Shown here: in pieces, positions 23,958 through 32,857 of the stretch
Position numbering within the stretch: the first letter of the stretch is position 1
Layout of the letters: every line of letters starts with the position of its first letter
Source: Corynebacterium sp.
GTDB lineage: Bacteria; Actinomycetota; Actinomycetes; Mycobacteriales; Mycobacteriaceae
Length of the DNA: 53,599 nucleotides
Assembly (NCBI RefSeq): GCF_022712275.1
Contig: NZ_JALAGU010000045.1
Span: forward strand, 1-53,599
Direction of reading: 5' to 3'
Translations under genes and position numbers: made by a program
The notes under the pieces: model-generated
The model's input: only the letters and a program-made list of their open reading frames with translations
Database searches by the model: none
What the model was told of the DNA's origin: nothing

Positions 23958-24317
23958 ATGATCCAACTCGTCATCGGAGCAGCAGCCGGCTACGTCTTCG
24001 GAACCAAGGCAGGACGCCGCCGCTTCGAACAGATCCGCGGCGGCTACGAGGCCGTGATCAACTCCCCCGTCACCCGCAAGGCCGTCACTGCCGGCCGCAA
24101 GGCCCTGGCCGACCGCCTCGATCCGGAACCGCGGATGCGCGAGGTCCGCGACCTCAAGGGCAGCTCCCGGTCCTCCCTCACCGCGAACGACGCCCTCCTC
24201 GAGGACGATCTCGTCGACCACGAGGAGGACCGCGTCATCACTTCCGACAGCCGACGAATGAAGGACACCAAGGGCCGACGTGTCCAGGACCAGGACGGCC
24301 ACGGCAACCGCCGCTAG
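23958..24317 (+). CDS. YtxH-like small membrane-associated protein
   Basis: This protein is 119 residues from ATG 23958. The N-terminal LVIGAAAGYVFGTKAGRRRFEQI is the hydrophobic Gly-rich hairpin of YtxH-like proteins, followed by basic helices and a charged tail rich in Asp, Arg and Lys. It has no known enzymatic role. TAGGGT at 23945-23950 precedes the ATG by exactly 7 nt, fitting a leaderless transcript; an in-frame ATG at 23949 lacks this. It converges on dnaG with an 10-bp gap. Confidence 0.75.
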   Translation: MIQLVIGAAAGYVFGTKAGRRRFEQIRGGYEAVINSPVTRKAVTAGRKALADRLDPEPRMREVRDLKGSSRSSLTANDALLEDDLVDHEEDRVITSDSRRMKDTKGRRVQDQDGHGNRR

Positions 24318-24327
24318 AACCTACCGC

Positions 24328-26295
24328 TCACTCCCCCAGTTCGCCGTAACTCTGGGCCTGCTCCTGCAGTGTACGGCGATATTTCTCCAGCGCCATGAGA
24401 TCGGCGAAGGTGGCGTTGTACTCCTTCTTCTCCGCCGCACCCAGGTCCGGACGCATACGCTGCATCCGTGACTTCAACTCGGCGATCTCGGCACCGACCC
24501 ACCGTTCCTCCATCCGCGCCACCACGGCCCGGGCGTAGAACGGCAGCCGCTCGGCACGGCACCGCGGTTCCTCCACCGCCAGCTCACTGATCACGGCCCG
24601 ACACATCGGGTCCTTCGTCGCCGCGCTCACCGCGTCCAGCCATCCGGCACCGCCGGCGGTCACCGACCCGACACCCCCGGCGTCCTGGATCGCAGCGGCC
24701 ACGGCCATGTAGGTGGGATGCTCGAAACTGTCGGTGAGCAGTCCGTCGGCGTCCTTGCCGACCAGCCCCGGCTCCTGGAGCATCAACTTGAGCACCTCCC
24801 GGACCGGGCGCAGGTACACGTCCTCCGGGTCGGGTCGCTGCAGCAGTGAGACCGGGGCATCCGTCGCCTGGGTCTGCTCGGCCGCGGCCCGACGGTTCGC
24901 CCGGGCCAGCCCCTCCCGCAGTTCGGGCACCGCATCACGGTGGCCGGAGTTCCGGGCTGCCTTGCGCACCTGGTTGACGACCTCGGAGGGGTCAGACCAG
25001 GACAGCCATCCGGACGCCTGGCGCGCGTACTCGTCGCGCAGGGCGTCATCCCGGATGCCGGCGAGCACCGGCACCACCCGGCGCAGGGCATCCACCCGAC
25101 CGTCGACGTGGTGGGTGTCATAGCCGCGGATGATGGTGCGGATGACGAACTCGAACATGGGGATCCGGGAGGCGACCATCTCGCGCACCGCGGCGTCCCC
25201 GCGCTCCATGCGCAGGTCACAGGGGTCCATGCCGTCGGGCGCGACCGCGACGTAGCTGCGTCCGGTGAACTTCTGGTCGCCCTCGAAGGCACGCATCGCG
25301 GCCTTCTGACCGGCCTCGTCACCGTCGAAGGTGTAGATGATCTCGCCGCGGAAGAACTGGTCGTCGAGCATGAACCGGCGCAACATCTGCAGGTGCTCCT
25401 CACCGAAGGCGGTACCGCAGGCGGCCACGGCCGTGGTCACCCCGGCGGCATGCAGCGCCATGACGTCGGTGTAGCCCTCCACCACCACCGCCTGGTGGTC
25501 GGCACTGATCGACTTCTTCGCACGGTCCAGACCGAAGAGCACCTTCGACTTCTTGTACAGCAGCGTCTCGGGCGTGTTCATGTACTTGCCGAGCTTGTCG
25601 TCCTCGAAGAGCTTGCGGGCACCGAAACCGATGACGTCCCCGGCGGAGTTCCGGATCGGCCACAGCAGCCGGCGGTGGAAGCGGTCGATGGGGCCACGGT
25701 TGCCCATCCGCGACAGGCCGGCGTCCTCCAGCTCCTTGAAGCTGAACCCGCGGCGCAGCAGAACCTTCGTCAGTGTGTCCCAGCCGTCGGGGGCGTAGCC
25801 GCAGCCGAACTGTTCGACGAGCTCGTCGCTGAAGCCACGGTCGCGCAGCATCGCGCGGGCCTTCTCCGCGCCCGGGTCCTTGCTGTCCGTGTCGAGGAAC
25901 CGGGCGCGGTAGAACTCCTGGGCCGCCCGGTTCGCGGCGATGAGCCGCTGCCGGGTGCCCGGTTCGACCCGGTTCACCGGGCCGCCGCCCTCGTAGTTGA
26001 TGTGGTAGCCGATCCGCTCGGCACACTGCTCGACAGCCTCGGGGAAGGTGACGTGCTCCATCTTCATGAGGAAGCTGAAGACGTCCCCGCCCTCGCCGGT
26101 CGCGAAGCAGTGGAAGTAGCCCTTGTTCGGACGCACGTGGAATGACGGTGTCTTCTCGTCCTTGAACGGGCTGAGCCCCTTCATCGAATCCACACCGCCC
26201 GGGGTGAGCTGGACGTACTCGCCGACGACCTCCTCGATCGGGGTCTGCTCCCGGATCGCGGCGATGTCGGTGTCCGGAATGCGTCCTCGTGCCAT
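24328..26295 (-). CDS. dnaG: DNA primase, with degenerate zinc-ligand motif
   Basis: This 655-residue primase makes RNA primers at the replication fork. The N-terminal CHC2-type domain is followed by the TOPRIM catalytic domain (VVVEGYTDVMALH about 270, YTFDGDEAGQKAA about 320) and a C-terminal DnaB-binding helical region. The four zinc-ligand positions that are C-H-C-C in typical primases read Ser42, Lys45, Cys63, Thr66 here (GLSPFKDEK ... FHCFATGEGG). The start is the ATG at 26295, with TACGAT (26308-26303) 7 nt upstream, indicating a leaderless message. Confidence 0.95.
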   Translation of the reverse strand: MARGRIPDTDIAAIREQTPIEEVVGEYVQLTPGGVDSMKGLSPFKDEKTPSFHVRPNKGYFHCFATGEGGDVFSFLMKMEHVTFPEAVEQCAERIGYHINYEGGGPVNRVEPGTRQRLIAANRAAQEFYRARFLDTDSKDPGAEKARAMLRDRGFSDELVEQFGCGYAPDGWDTLTKVLLRRGFSFKELEDAGLSRMGNRGPIDRFHRRLLWPIRNSAGDVIGFGARKLFEDDKLGKYMNTPETLLYKKSKVLFGLDRAKKSISADHQAVVVEGYTDVMALHAAGVTTAVAACGTAFGEEHLQMLRRFMLDDQFFRGEIIYTFDGDEAGQKAAMRAFEGDQKFTGRSYVAVAPDGMDPCDLRMERGDAAVREMVASRIPMFEFVIRTIIRGYDTHHVDGRVDALRRVVPVLAGIRDDALRDEYARQASGWLSWSDPSEVVNQVRKAARNSGHRDAVPELREGLARANRRAAAEQTQATDAPVSLLQRPDPEDVYLRPVREVLKLMLQEPGLVGKDADGLLTDSFEHPTYMAVAAAIQDAGGVGSVTAGGAGWLDAVSAATKDPMCRAVISELAVEEPRCRAERLPFYARAVVARMEERWVGAEIAELKSRMQRMRPDLGAAEKKEYNATFADLMALEKYRRTLQEQAQSYGELGE

Positions 26296-26320
26296 GCGGA
26301 CCATCGTAGGCCACTGGATC

Positions 26321-26350
26321 TTCCCGTATCTTCCCGTATCTTCCCGTATC
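26321..26350. repeat. Three tandem 10-bp repeats upstream of dnaG
   Basis: TTCCCGTATC is repeated three times exactly, with a partial ATC before it. On the dnaG strand it reads GATACGGGAA and begins 12 bp upstream of the -10 hexamer, so it spans the -35 region of the dnaG promoter. The unit equals about one helical turn. Confidence 0.9.
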
Positions 26351-26478
26351 GCCACGACGGCATCTCCGAAACCCTAAGCTTTTGTGAACATCCACGACTT
26401 GACCACAACTGCAGAAACACTGCCGACCGTGCCCGGAGTGACTCCCGGGCACATCGGCACCGAAAGGGATGACCACCC

Positions 26479-28236
26479 ATGGCTTCATCAGCCACGCACT
26501 ATGACGTCCTCATCGTCGGCTCCGGCTTCGGCGGATCCGTCTCCGCCCTGCGGCTGACGGAGAAGGGCTACTCCGTCGGCGTCATCGAGGCAGGACGCCG
26601 CTTCGAGGACAAGGACTTCGCGAAGAACTCCTGGCACCTCAAGGACTTCCTCTGGGCCCCGAAGCTCGGCTTCTACGGCATCCAACGCGTCCACCTGCTC
26701 AAGGACGCCATGATCCTCGCCGGTGCCGGTGTCGGCGGAGGTTCCCTGAACTACGCCAACACCCTCTACAAGCCGGGCGAGAACTACTTCCACTCCCCTG
26801 CCTGGGACCACATCACCGACTGGGAGGACGAACTCACCCCCTACTACGAGCAGGCCCGCAGGATGCTCGGCGTGGTGACCAACCCGACCGTCACCCCGGC
26901 GGACAAGCTGTCCAAGCAGGTCGCCGAGGAGATGGGTGCCGGCGACACCTTCCGGATGACCCCGGTCGGCGTCTTCTTCGGTAAGAAGGTCGGTCTGGAG
27001 GGTGAGGAGGGCGAGACCGTCGCCGACCCCTACTTCGGTGGTGTGGGCCCGGAGCGCACCGCCTGCACCGAGTGCGGCGAGTGCATGACCGGCTGCCGGC
27101 ACGGTGCGAAGAACACCCTGCTGAAGAACTACCTCTACCTCGCGGAGAAGGCCGGTACCGAGGTTCACGACCGTTCCACGGTGACCTCGGTGCGCAAACT
27201 CGGCGCCGATGACGAACCCGGCTGGGAGATCACCGTCACCCGTACCGGTCCGGTGTTCGGACGGACGAAGACCCGCACCTTCACCAGCGACTACCTCATC
27301 ATGGCCGCCGGCACCTGGGGCACCCAGAACCTGCTGCACCGCCAGAAGGAGGACGGCAACCTGCCGCATCTCTCCGACCACCTCGGTGAACTCACCCGCA
27401 CCAACTCCGAGGCCCTGCTGGGTGTCGGTCTGTGGAAGAAGGAGCCGGAATACGACTTCCACAAGGGTGTCGCCATCACCTCGAGCTACTGGCCCGCCCC
27501 GGACACCCACATCGAACCGGTCCGCTACGGCATCGGTTCCAATGCCATGGGCATGTTGCAGACCCTGAACACCGACGGCGACACGAAGTGGCCCCGCTGG
27601 GTCGAGTTCCTCCGCCAGCTCGCGAAGAACCCGAAGGCCGTGAAGCTGGTGCTCGACCTGCGCGGTTGGTCGGAGCGCACCATGATCAACCTGGTCATGC
27701 AGGCCCGCGACAACTCCCTGACCACCAGCCTGAAGAAACTCGGGCCGCTGCGCCTGCTCACCAGCCGGCAGGGTGAAGGAGAGCCGAACCCGTCCTGGAT
27801 CCCCGAGGGCAACGAGGCCACCCGGCGCGGTGCCGCCCACTTCGACAAGGCCGTCGCCGGTGGCGTGTGGCCGGAGGTCTTCAACATCCCGCTCACCGCC
27901 CACTTCCTCGGTGGCTGCACCATCTCCGACACCCCGCACACCGGCGTGGTCGACCCCTATCACCGGGTGTGGAACTACCCGTCGATGTTCGTCACCGACG
28001 GCTCCTCCATCACCGCGAACCCGGGCGTGAACCCGTCACTGTCGATCTCAGCGAACGCGGAACGCGCCGCAGCCTTGTGGCCCAACAAAGGCGAAGCGGA
28101 CCCGCGTCCGACCCAGGACGGGATCATCGGCAACTACCGGCGCGTGGATGCGGTCGAACCGCACAGCCCGGTCGTCCCCGCGTCCGCCCCGGGCGCTCTG
28201 CGCCTGCCGCTGACAGTGGTGAAGTCCGCGGTGTGA
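26479..28236 (+). CDS. GMC-family oxidoreductase, cholesterol-oxidase (ChoD) like
   Basis: This 585-residue flavoprotein has the FAD Rossmann motif IVGSGFGGSVSALRL at residue 11, the GMC signature AGAGVGGGSLNYANTL (about 80), and a C-terminal LGGCTISDTPHTGVVDPYHR with NPGVNPSLSISANAER. A ferredoxin-like CTECGECMTGC (about 197-207) is a feature of the mycobacterial ChoD-type branch rather than secreted Streptomyces cholesterol oxidases. There is no export signal. The sterol substrate is inferred from family resemblance; related proteins have other substrates. It is divergent from dnaG and its stop is 13 bp from the RNase start. Confidence 0.85.
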   Translation: MASSATHYDVLIVGSGFGGSVSALRLTEKGYSVGVIEAGRRFEDKDFAKNSWHLKDFLWAPKLGFYGIQRVHLLKDAMILAGAGVGGGSLNYANTLYKPGENYFHSPAWDHITDWEDELTPYYEQARRMLGVVTNPTVTPADKLSKQVAEEMGAGDTFRMTPVGVFFGKKVGLEGEEGETVADPYFGGVGPERTACTECGECMTGCRHGAKNTLLKNYLYLAEKAGTEVHDRSTVTSVRKLGADDEPGWEITVTRTGPVFGRTKTRTFTSDYLIMAAGTWGTQNLLHRQKEDGNLPHLSDHLGELTRTNSEALLGVGLWKKEPEYDFHKGVAITSSYWPAPDTHIEPVRYGIGSNAMGMLQTLNTDGDTKWPRWVEFLRQLAKNPKAVKLVLDLRGWSERTMINLVMQARDNSLTTSLKKLGPLRLLTSRQGEGEPNPSWIPEGNEATRRGAAHFDKAVAGGVWPEVFNIPLTAHFLGGCTISDTPHTGVVDPYHRVWNYPSMFVTDGSSITANPGVNPSLSISANAERAAALWPNKGEADPRPTQDGIIGNYRRVDAVEPHSPVVPASAPGALRLPLTVVKSAV

Positions 28237-28249
28237 TTCACTGTTCACC

Positions 28250-28702
28250 GTGAGCACAGGAGAATCCGGGAAGAAAAAGACCGTCCTCGGCAGCATCGTC
28301 GGCGCGGTCGTCGTCCTCGCCGCCAGCTACTTCGGGGTGGACGCCGCCACCGGTGGCGACGACTCAGACGACAATCAGGCGTCCTCGGCGGCATCTTCCG
28401 GCGACTCCTGCGCCGTGGACACCCTGCCGGAGCAGGCCGACGAAGTCATCGACCTGATCCTCGACGGCGGCCCGTTCGACCATGCCGAGCACGATGGCAA
28501 GCACTTCGGCAACTACGAATCTGTGCTGCCGGCCCAGAACTCCAGCTACTACCGCGAGTACACGGTGGACACCCCCGGCATCAACCACCGTGGCGCCCGG
28601 CGCATCGTCGTCGGCGGCGGCTCGGACACCGATCCGGACGTCTGGTACTACACCGATGACCACTACGAGTCCTTCTGCTCCATCCCGGACGCAGAGGACT
28701 GA
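28250..28702 (+). CDS. Secreted or membrane-anchored guanyl-specific RNase (T1/Sa family)
   Basis: This 150-residue protein starts at a GTG. Residues about 12-30 are hydrophobic (LGSIVGAVVVLAASYFGV), a signal or anchor. The rest aligns with Streptomyces RNase Sa: GPFDHAEHDGKHFGNYESVLP, then YYREYTVDTPG with the catalytic Glu103, RGARRIVVGG with Arg118, and DDHYESF with His138. Two cysteines (SCAV, SFCS) match the family disulfide. It cleaves single-stranded RNA after guanosine outside the cell. No barstar-like inhibitor is seen next to it. Confidence 0.9.
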   Translation: MSTGESGKKKTVLGSIVGAVVVLAASYFGVDAATGGDDSDDNQASSAASSGDSCAVDTLPEQADEVIDLILDGGPFDHAEHDGKHFGNYESVLPAQNSSYYREYTVDTPGINHRGARRIVVGGGSDTDPDVWYYTDDHYESFCSIPDAED

Positions 28703-28708
28703 CGAGGC

Positions 28709-30007
28709 CTAACCCCAGGCCGCGCTCTCGGCGCACGCCAACCGGTCGACCCGCTCCAACCGCGATTCCGTGTAGGACGCCACCTGGTCGACAATCACGC
28801 GCTGCCGGTCAGAATCACTGTCCGCCTCAGTCCACCAGGCGCGGAACACCGGGTCGAGCGTCCCCGGGGCGCCGGCCGCCAGGTACCCGGCGACCCGGTA
28901 GATCCGGTCACGCTGCCGGTCCTGGTTGGCCAGGTGCCGCTTCTCGTCCATGACGTAGAGCACCGCCACCGACTTCAGCAGCGTCACCTCCGCCACCACC
29001 GGGGCGGGGATGACCAGCTCCGCGGAGTAGCGTCCCAGCCCGCCGGTACCCGGGTACGCCGCCCGGGTCGCGGTGACCACGGCGGTGACGTACCGGCTCA
29101 CCAGTTCACTGGTCAGAGCCTTGAGCGACACGAGATCCTGCAACCCGCCACGGAAATCCGCGGCCCGGGCGACGAGGTCCATCTCCCGGAGCCGGTCAGC
29201 GGCCTCCAGCAGTTCGGCGGGGTCGCCACCGAAGGCGGCGGCACCCTTCTCCGCCAGGGCGGCGAGTTCCACGAGATCCCAGAGGACGCCGAGGGTGATA
29301 CGTCCTGACAGGATACCGTCCTCCACGTCGTGGACGGAATAGGCGACGTCATCCGCCCAGTCCATGACCTGGGCCTCCATGGCGCGGCGGCCGTCCGGGG
29401 CGCCCTCGCGCACCCAGGTGAAGACCTCCAGGTCCTCGGCGTAGCAGGAGTACTTGCGGCGACGGTTCCCCGCGGCGTCCACCGGACCCCAGGGGTACTT
29501 TGCGGCGGCGTCGAGGCTGGCGCGGGTGAGATTGAGGCCGTGACTGGCCCCGTCGACCCCGAGGACCTTCGGCTCCAGGCGAACGAGGATGCGCAGGGTC
29601 TGTGCATTGCCCTCGAACCCGCCGCAGCCTGCGGCGACGACGTCCAGTGCCGTCTCCCCGTTGTGCCCGTAGGGCGGGTGGCCGATGTCGTGGGTCAGCC
29701 CGGCGAGTTCACACAGGTCCGGGTCCATGCCGAGGGCGGTGCCGATGCCGCGGGAGATCTGCCCGACCTCCAGGGAGTGGGTCAGCCGGGTGCGGGGGGT
29801 GTCCCCCTCCCCCGGTCCGACGACCTGGGTCTTGTCCGCCAGCCGACGCAGTGCGGCGCTGTGCAGGACACGGGCCCGGTCACGGTCGAAGTCCTCCCGG
29901 CCGTCGGGCAGTGAGCCGGCGACCCCGAGGTGCTTGGCTGGGGTCGGCAGGTAGCGGGCCAGATCGCGGGCGGTGTATCCGTAGCGTTCCATGAAACTCC
30001 CCGTCAC
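28709..30007 (-). CDS. dgt: Deoxyguanosine triphosphate triphosphohydrolase-like protein
   Basis: This 432-residue HD-domain phosphohydrolase has RTRLTHSLEVGQISRGI and LTHDIGHPPYGHNGE (metal-binding His/Asp pairs), and a later MDWADDVAYSVHDVED. The family hydrolyses dNTPs to nucleoside and triphosphate. It often lies near dnaG in actinobacteria, as here. The start overlaps the stop of the DUF218 gene by 4 nt. An internal ATG six codons later (MERYGYT) is an equally good start. Confidence 0.9.
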   Translation of the reverse strand: MTGSFMERYGYTARDLARYLPTPAKHLGVAGSLPDGREDFDRDRARVLHSAALRRLADKTQVVGPGEGDTPRTRLTHSLEVGQISRGIGTALGMDPDLCELAGLTHDIGHPPYGHNGETALDVVAAGCGGFEGNAQTLRILVRLEPKVLGVDGASHGLNLTRASLDAAAKYPWGPVDAAGNRRRKYSCYAEDLEVFTWVREGAPDGRRAMEAQVMDWADDVAYSVHDVEDGILSGRITLGVLWDLVELAALAEKGAAAFGGDPAELLEAADRLREMDLVARAADFRGGLQDLVSLKALTSELVSRYVTAVVTATRAAYPGTGGLGRYSAELVIPAPVVAEVTLLKSVAVLYVMDEKRHLANQDRQRDRIYRVAGYLAAGAPGTLDPVFRAWWTEADSDSDRQRVIVDQVASYTESRLERVDRLACAESAAWG

Positions 30008-30660
30008 TCCTTCACCGTGTAGTCACCGCCACCGTTACGGGTGACGCGGTAGTACAGCAGTCCGCCGGTCTCGTGGAGGATGCTGTCGAGCTGGGACTCG
30101 CGCCCGGAGACCGCCGGGCCGGTCCGGGTCGGCGAGGCGTGCGCGCTGACCCCCTGGTCGCGGACCATGTCCGTGGCACGCAGTGAGTGCGCCGGGTCGG
30201 TGACGACGACGGCACTCTCCCAGTCCTGGTCCTCAGCCTCGTCGCCGAAGAGCTCAGCGGACTCGAGGGTGTCGGAGCCGTGGTCGATGGTGGAGATGTC
30301 GGACGCCGGGACGCCCTTGTCCTCCAGGTACATCGCCCCCGCCTCGGCCTCGGTGTAGTTGTCGCCGTCGAGCTTGCCACCGACGGTGACGATCCGCGGG
30401 GCGACACCGTCGTTGTAGAGATCGGCGGCATGGTCGAGCCGGGCGGCGAACCAGTTCGACGGGGTGCCGTTGTACTGGGCAGCGCCGAGGACGAGGATCG
30501 TGTCCGCCTCACTCCGGTCGTCCTGTCGAGCGTAGGCCCAGACGTGACCTGCGGTGACCAGGGTGATGACCAGCGCCACCACGATGGTGCCGACGATCAT
30601 GTACAGGAGTCCGCGGATTCCGGCACCCACGGCACTTCCCAGGTTCTTCCACACAGTCAT
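30004..30660 (-). CDS. DUF218/YdcF-family membrane protein
   Basis: This protein is 218 residues from ATG 30660. One transmembrane helix at about 15-40 (GLLYMIVGTIVVALVITLV) anchors an outward DUF218 domain with ILVLGAAQYNGTPSNWFAARLDHAADLYNDG, VTVGGKL and VVVTDPAHSLRATDMV. Family members act on cell-envelope intermediates, with largely unknown substrates. TAGAGT (30673-30668) lies exactly 7 nt upstream of the ATG, giving a leaderless start, so I reject the ATG at 30678. Confidence 0.83.
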   Translation of the reverse strand: MTVWKNLGSAVGAGIRGLLYMIVGTIVVALVITLVTAGHVWAYARQDDRSEADTILVLGAAQYNGTPSNWFAARLDHAADLYNDGVAPRIVTVGGKLDGDNYTEAEAGAMYLEDKGVPASDISTIDHGSDTLESAELFGDEAEDQDWESAVVVTDPAHSLRATDMVRDQGVSAHASPTRTGPAVSGRESQLDSILHETGGLLYYRVTRNGGGDYTVKE

Positions 30661-30667
30661 GCAGACA

Positions 30668-30703
30668 ACTCTACGCACCGGCAGGTCCGAATCCGGTTAT
30701 TGT
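30668..30703. promoter_or_regulatory. Back-to-back leaderless promoters of the DUF218 and TPM genes
   Basis: Minus-strand TAGAGT (30673-30668) and plus-strand TATTGT (30698-30703) each stand 7 nt from the ATG they serve (30660 and 30711). The whole divergent intergenic is 50 bp, so the two -35 regions overlap and the promoters may interfere. Confidence 0.65.
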
Positions 30704-30710
30704 TGTACGT

Positions 30711-32741
30711 ATGTGCGCTGTGAATTCTCCTTTCCCTTCCGCGTCGGGTGACCGACGTTCACGACGCTTCGTGGCGTCCCTCGCGATCGCCGGTCTCGCC
30801 GGCCTGGGGGCGGCCGGATTCAGCGCCGCCCTCGCCCCGGCCGCCGGCGCGGAGACGACGGTGCTCGCCCAGACCGCGACGGACACAGGCATCACCCTGG
30901 ACTCACAGGTCGTCGATGAGGCCGGTGTGCTCTCCGACGACGAGGCGTCCGAGATCTCGGAACTGCTCGCCAAGGGACCTGCCGAGACCGGGGTGAAGGG
31001 GTACCTGGTGTACACGGCCGACGAGGACCCGGAGACCCTTGCCCCGCAACTCCAGTCCGAGCTCGGCATCTCCAACGGCCTTGTCATTGTCATCAACACC
31101 ATTGACAGGACTTACGGTACTGCGCCTGGTGCGAACGTCCCGGACTCTGTGACCGAAGACGTCAACTCCGCCATCAAGAGCAATATGGGCGACGGATGGT
31201 TCGACGGCGGCAAAGCAGTCGCCAAGGTCATCGCCGATGAGTCCGACAGCAGTTCCTCCGCCTGGCTGTGGGGCGGAGTGGGTGTCCTCGCCGTCGGTGG
31301 CGGTGGCGCCCTGGTCTGGTCGAAGAAGAAGCGGCGCAAGGACGAAGCCGCCGAGGTCGAGACCACACGGTCCATCACTCCGGGTGACTCCTCCGACCTG
31401 GCCCAGCAGCCCACCCACGCACTGCGCATTGTCGCTGCCGAAGAGCTGCAGTCCACCGACGAGTCCATCCGCAAGGGAGCCCAGGAACTCACCACCGCCG
31501 AGTCCGAGTTCGGTGCCGAGCGCACCCGGGAGTTGCGGAAGGCGCTTGATTCTTCCCAGCGCACCCTCTCCCAGGCCTACGGCGACCACCAGCGTCTCGC
31601 CAACGGCCTGGTCCGCGACGAGGCCGAGGAGCGTGACATTCTCATCGGCATCATCGCCAACTGCGGCACCGCCGACAAGAACCTCAACGAGCAGGCGGAG
31701 CGCTTCGCCACCCTGCGTGAGAAGCTCATCAACGCCCCCGAGATCGTCGACAAGCTCTTCCGGGAGACCGTCGACCTGCGCACCCGTGTCCCCCGTGCCC
31801 GCGCCACGCTGGAGTCCCTGACCTCCCGCGTCGATCCGGCTCTTCTGTCGTCGGTCATCGACAACCCGGACATCGCGGACGCCGAGATCACCCAGGCGGA
31901 GGAAGCACTCAGCCGTGCCCGTGAACTGCTGAACCTCCCTCCCGGCCAGCAGGGCGAACTGGTGGACGCCGCCCGCGCCGCACGAATGGCCATGAACCAG
32001 GCAGCCAGCCAGCTCGACAGTGTCGACCGCGCTGAGGTCCAGCTGCGTGAGGCCCAGTCCAACCTCGAGTCCCTCATCGACGAGGTCGACGGTGAGATCA
32101 CCGAGGCCACCGAACACGCCGCCAGCAACGCGGAGATCGACCGCACCGCCCTTGCCGCCGCCGTGGAGAAAGCGAAGACCGCCCTGGCCGATGCCCGGTC
32201 CCGCGGCTCCCAGGACCCGCTGGGCACCTACTCGGCTCTCCTCGAGGCTGACGGTGAGCTCGACATCCAGATCGACGAGGCCCGCGGTGCCCGCAACTCC
32301 TTCGAGCGCACCGTTGCCATGGTCGACCGCACCGTCGCCGACGCCACCGCGCGGCTGCAGAGTGTGGAGGACACGATCCACACCCGTGGCTCCATGGTCG
32401 GCGTGACCGCCCGTTCCCTGGCCCAGTCAGCAGGGCAGGCCCTCGGCGACGCCCGACGGATGCGCGACACCCGCCCGAAGGACGCCTTCCGTGCCGCCCA
32501 GCAAGCCAACAACATCGCTTCCCAGGCTGCCCAGCACGCGCAGAAGGACATCGACGACTACACCCGTCGAAACAACAACTACCGTGGCGGCTCCGGTGCC
32601 GGGTCGATGGTCACCGGCATCGTCCTCGGTTCCCTGCTCAGCGGCCACGGTGGTTTCGGGGGCGGCTTCGGCGGCGGAGGATTCGGAGGCGGCGGTGGTG
32701 GCGGAGACTTCGGCGGCGGTGGCGACTTCGGCGGCTTCTGA
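30711..32741 (+). CDS. TPM-domain membrane protein with coiled-coil and Gly-rich tail
   Basis: This 676-residue protein has a signal peptide at about 20-45 (SLAIAGLAGLGAAGFSAALA), a TPM/YgcG-type domain at about 60-165 (VVDEAGVLSDDEASEISELL, GLVIVINTIDRTYGT), a transmembrane helix near 185 with a KKKRRK stop-transfer, then a long alpha-helical cytosolic region (220-600). It ends in GGFGGGFGGGGFGG-type repeats. TPM domains are linked to envelope or photosystem assembly; the role here is unknown. A 12-bp terminator follows at once. Confidence 0.85.
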   Translation: MCAVNSPFPSASGDRRSRRFVASLAIAGLAGLGAAGFSAALAPAAGAETTVLAQTATDTGITLDSQVVDEAGVLSDDEASEISELLAKGPAETGVKGYLVYTADEDPETLAPQLQSELGISNGLVIVINTIDRTYGTAPGANVPDSVTEDVNSAIKSNMGDGWFDGGKAVAKVIADESDSSSSAWLWGGVGVLAVGGGGALVWSKKKRRKDEAAEVETTRSITPGDSSDLAQQPTHALRIVAAEELQSTDESIRKGAQELTTAESEFGAERTRELRKALDSSQRTLSQAYGDHQRLANGLVRDEAEERDILIGIIANCGTADKNLNEQAERFATLREKLINAPEIVDKLFRETVDLRTRVPRARATLESLTSRVDPALLSSVIDNPDIADAEITQAEEALSRARELLNLPPGQQGELVDAARAARMAMNQAASQLDSVDRAEVQLREAQSNLESLIDEVDGEITEATEHAASNAEIDRTALAAAVEKAKTALADARSRGSQDPLGTYSALLEADGELDIQIDEARGARNSFERTVAMVDRTVADATARLQSVEDTIHTRGSMVGVTARSLAQSAGQALGDARRMRDTRPKDAFRAAQQANNIASQAAQHAQKDIDDYTRRNNNYRGGSGAGSMVTGIVLGSLLSGHGGFGGGFGGGGFGGGGGGGDFGGGGDFGGF

Positions 32742-32756
32742 CCCCCTCCCCGCTGC

Positions 32757-32786
32757 CCGGCTCCTCCCCTTTCCGGGAGGAGCCGG
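32757..32786 (+). terminator. Terminator of the TPM gene
   Basis: CCGGCTCCTCCC and GGGAGGAGCCGG form a perfect 12-bp stem around CTTTCC, 16 bp past the stop. It is followed by AAGTCTTACC, with only a short T content. Confidence 0.82.
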
Positions 32787-32857
32787 AAGTCTTACCAGCG
32801 TTCGCCCGAGCAAACTGACAAAACCTCGTGTCGGCAGGTCAAGGGGACGGCCAGCCC

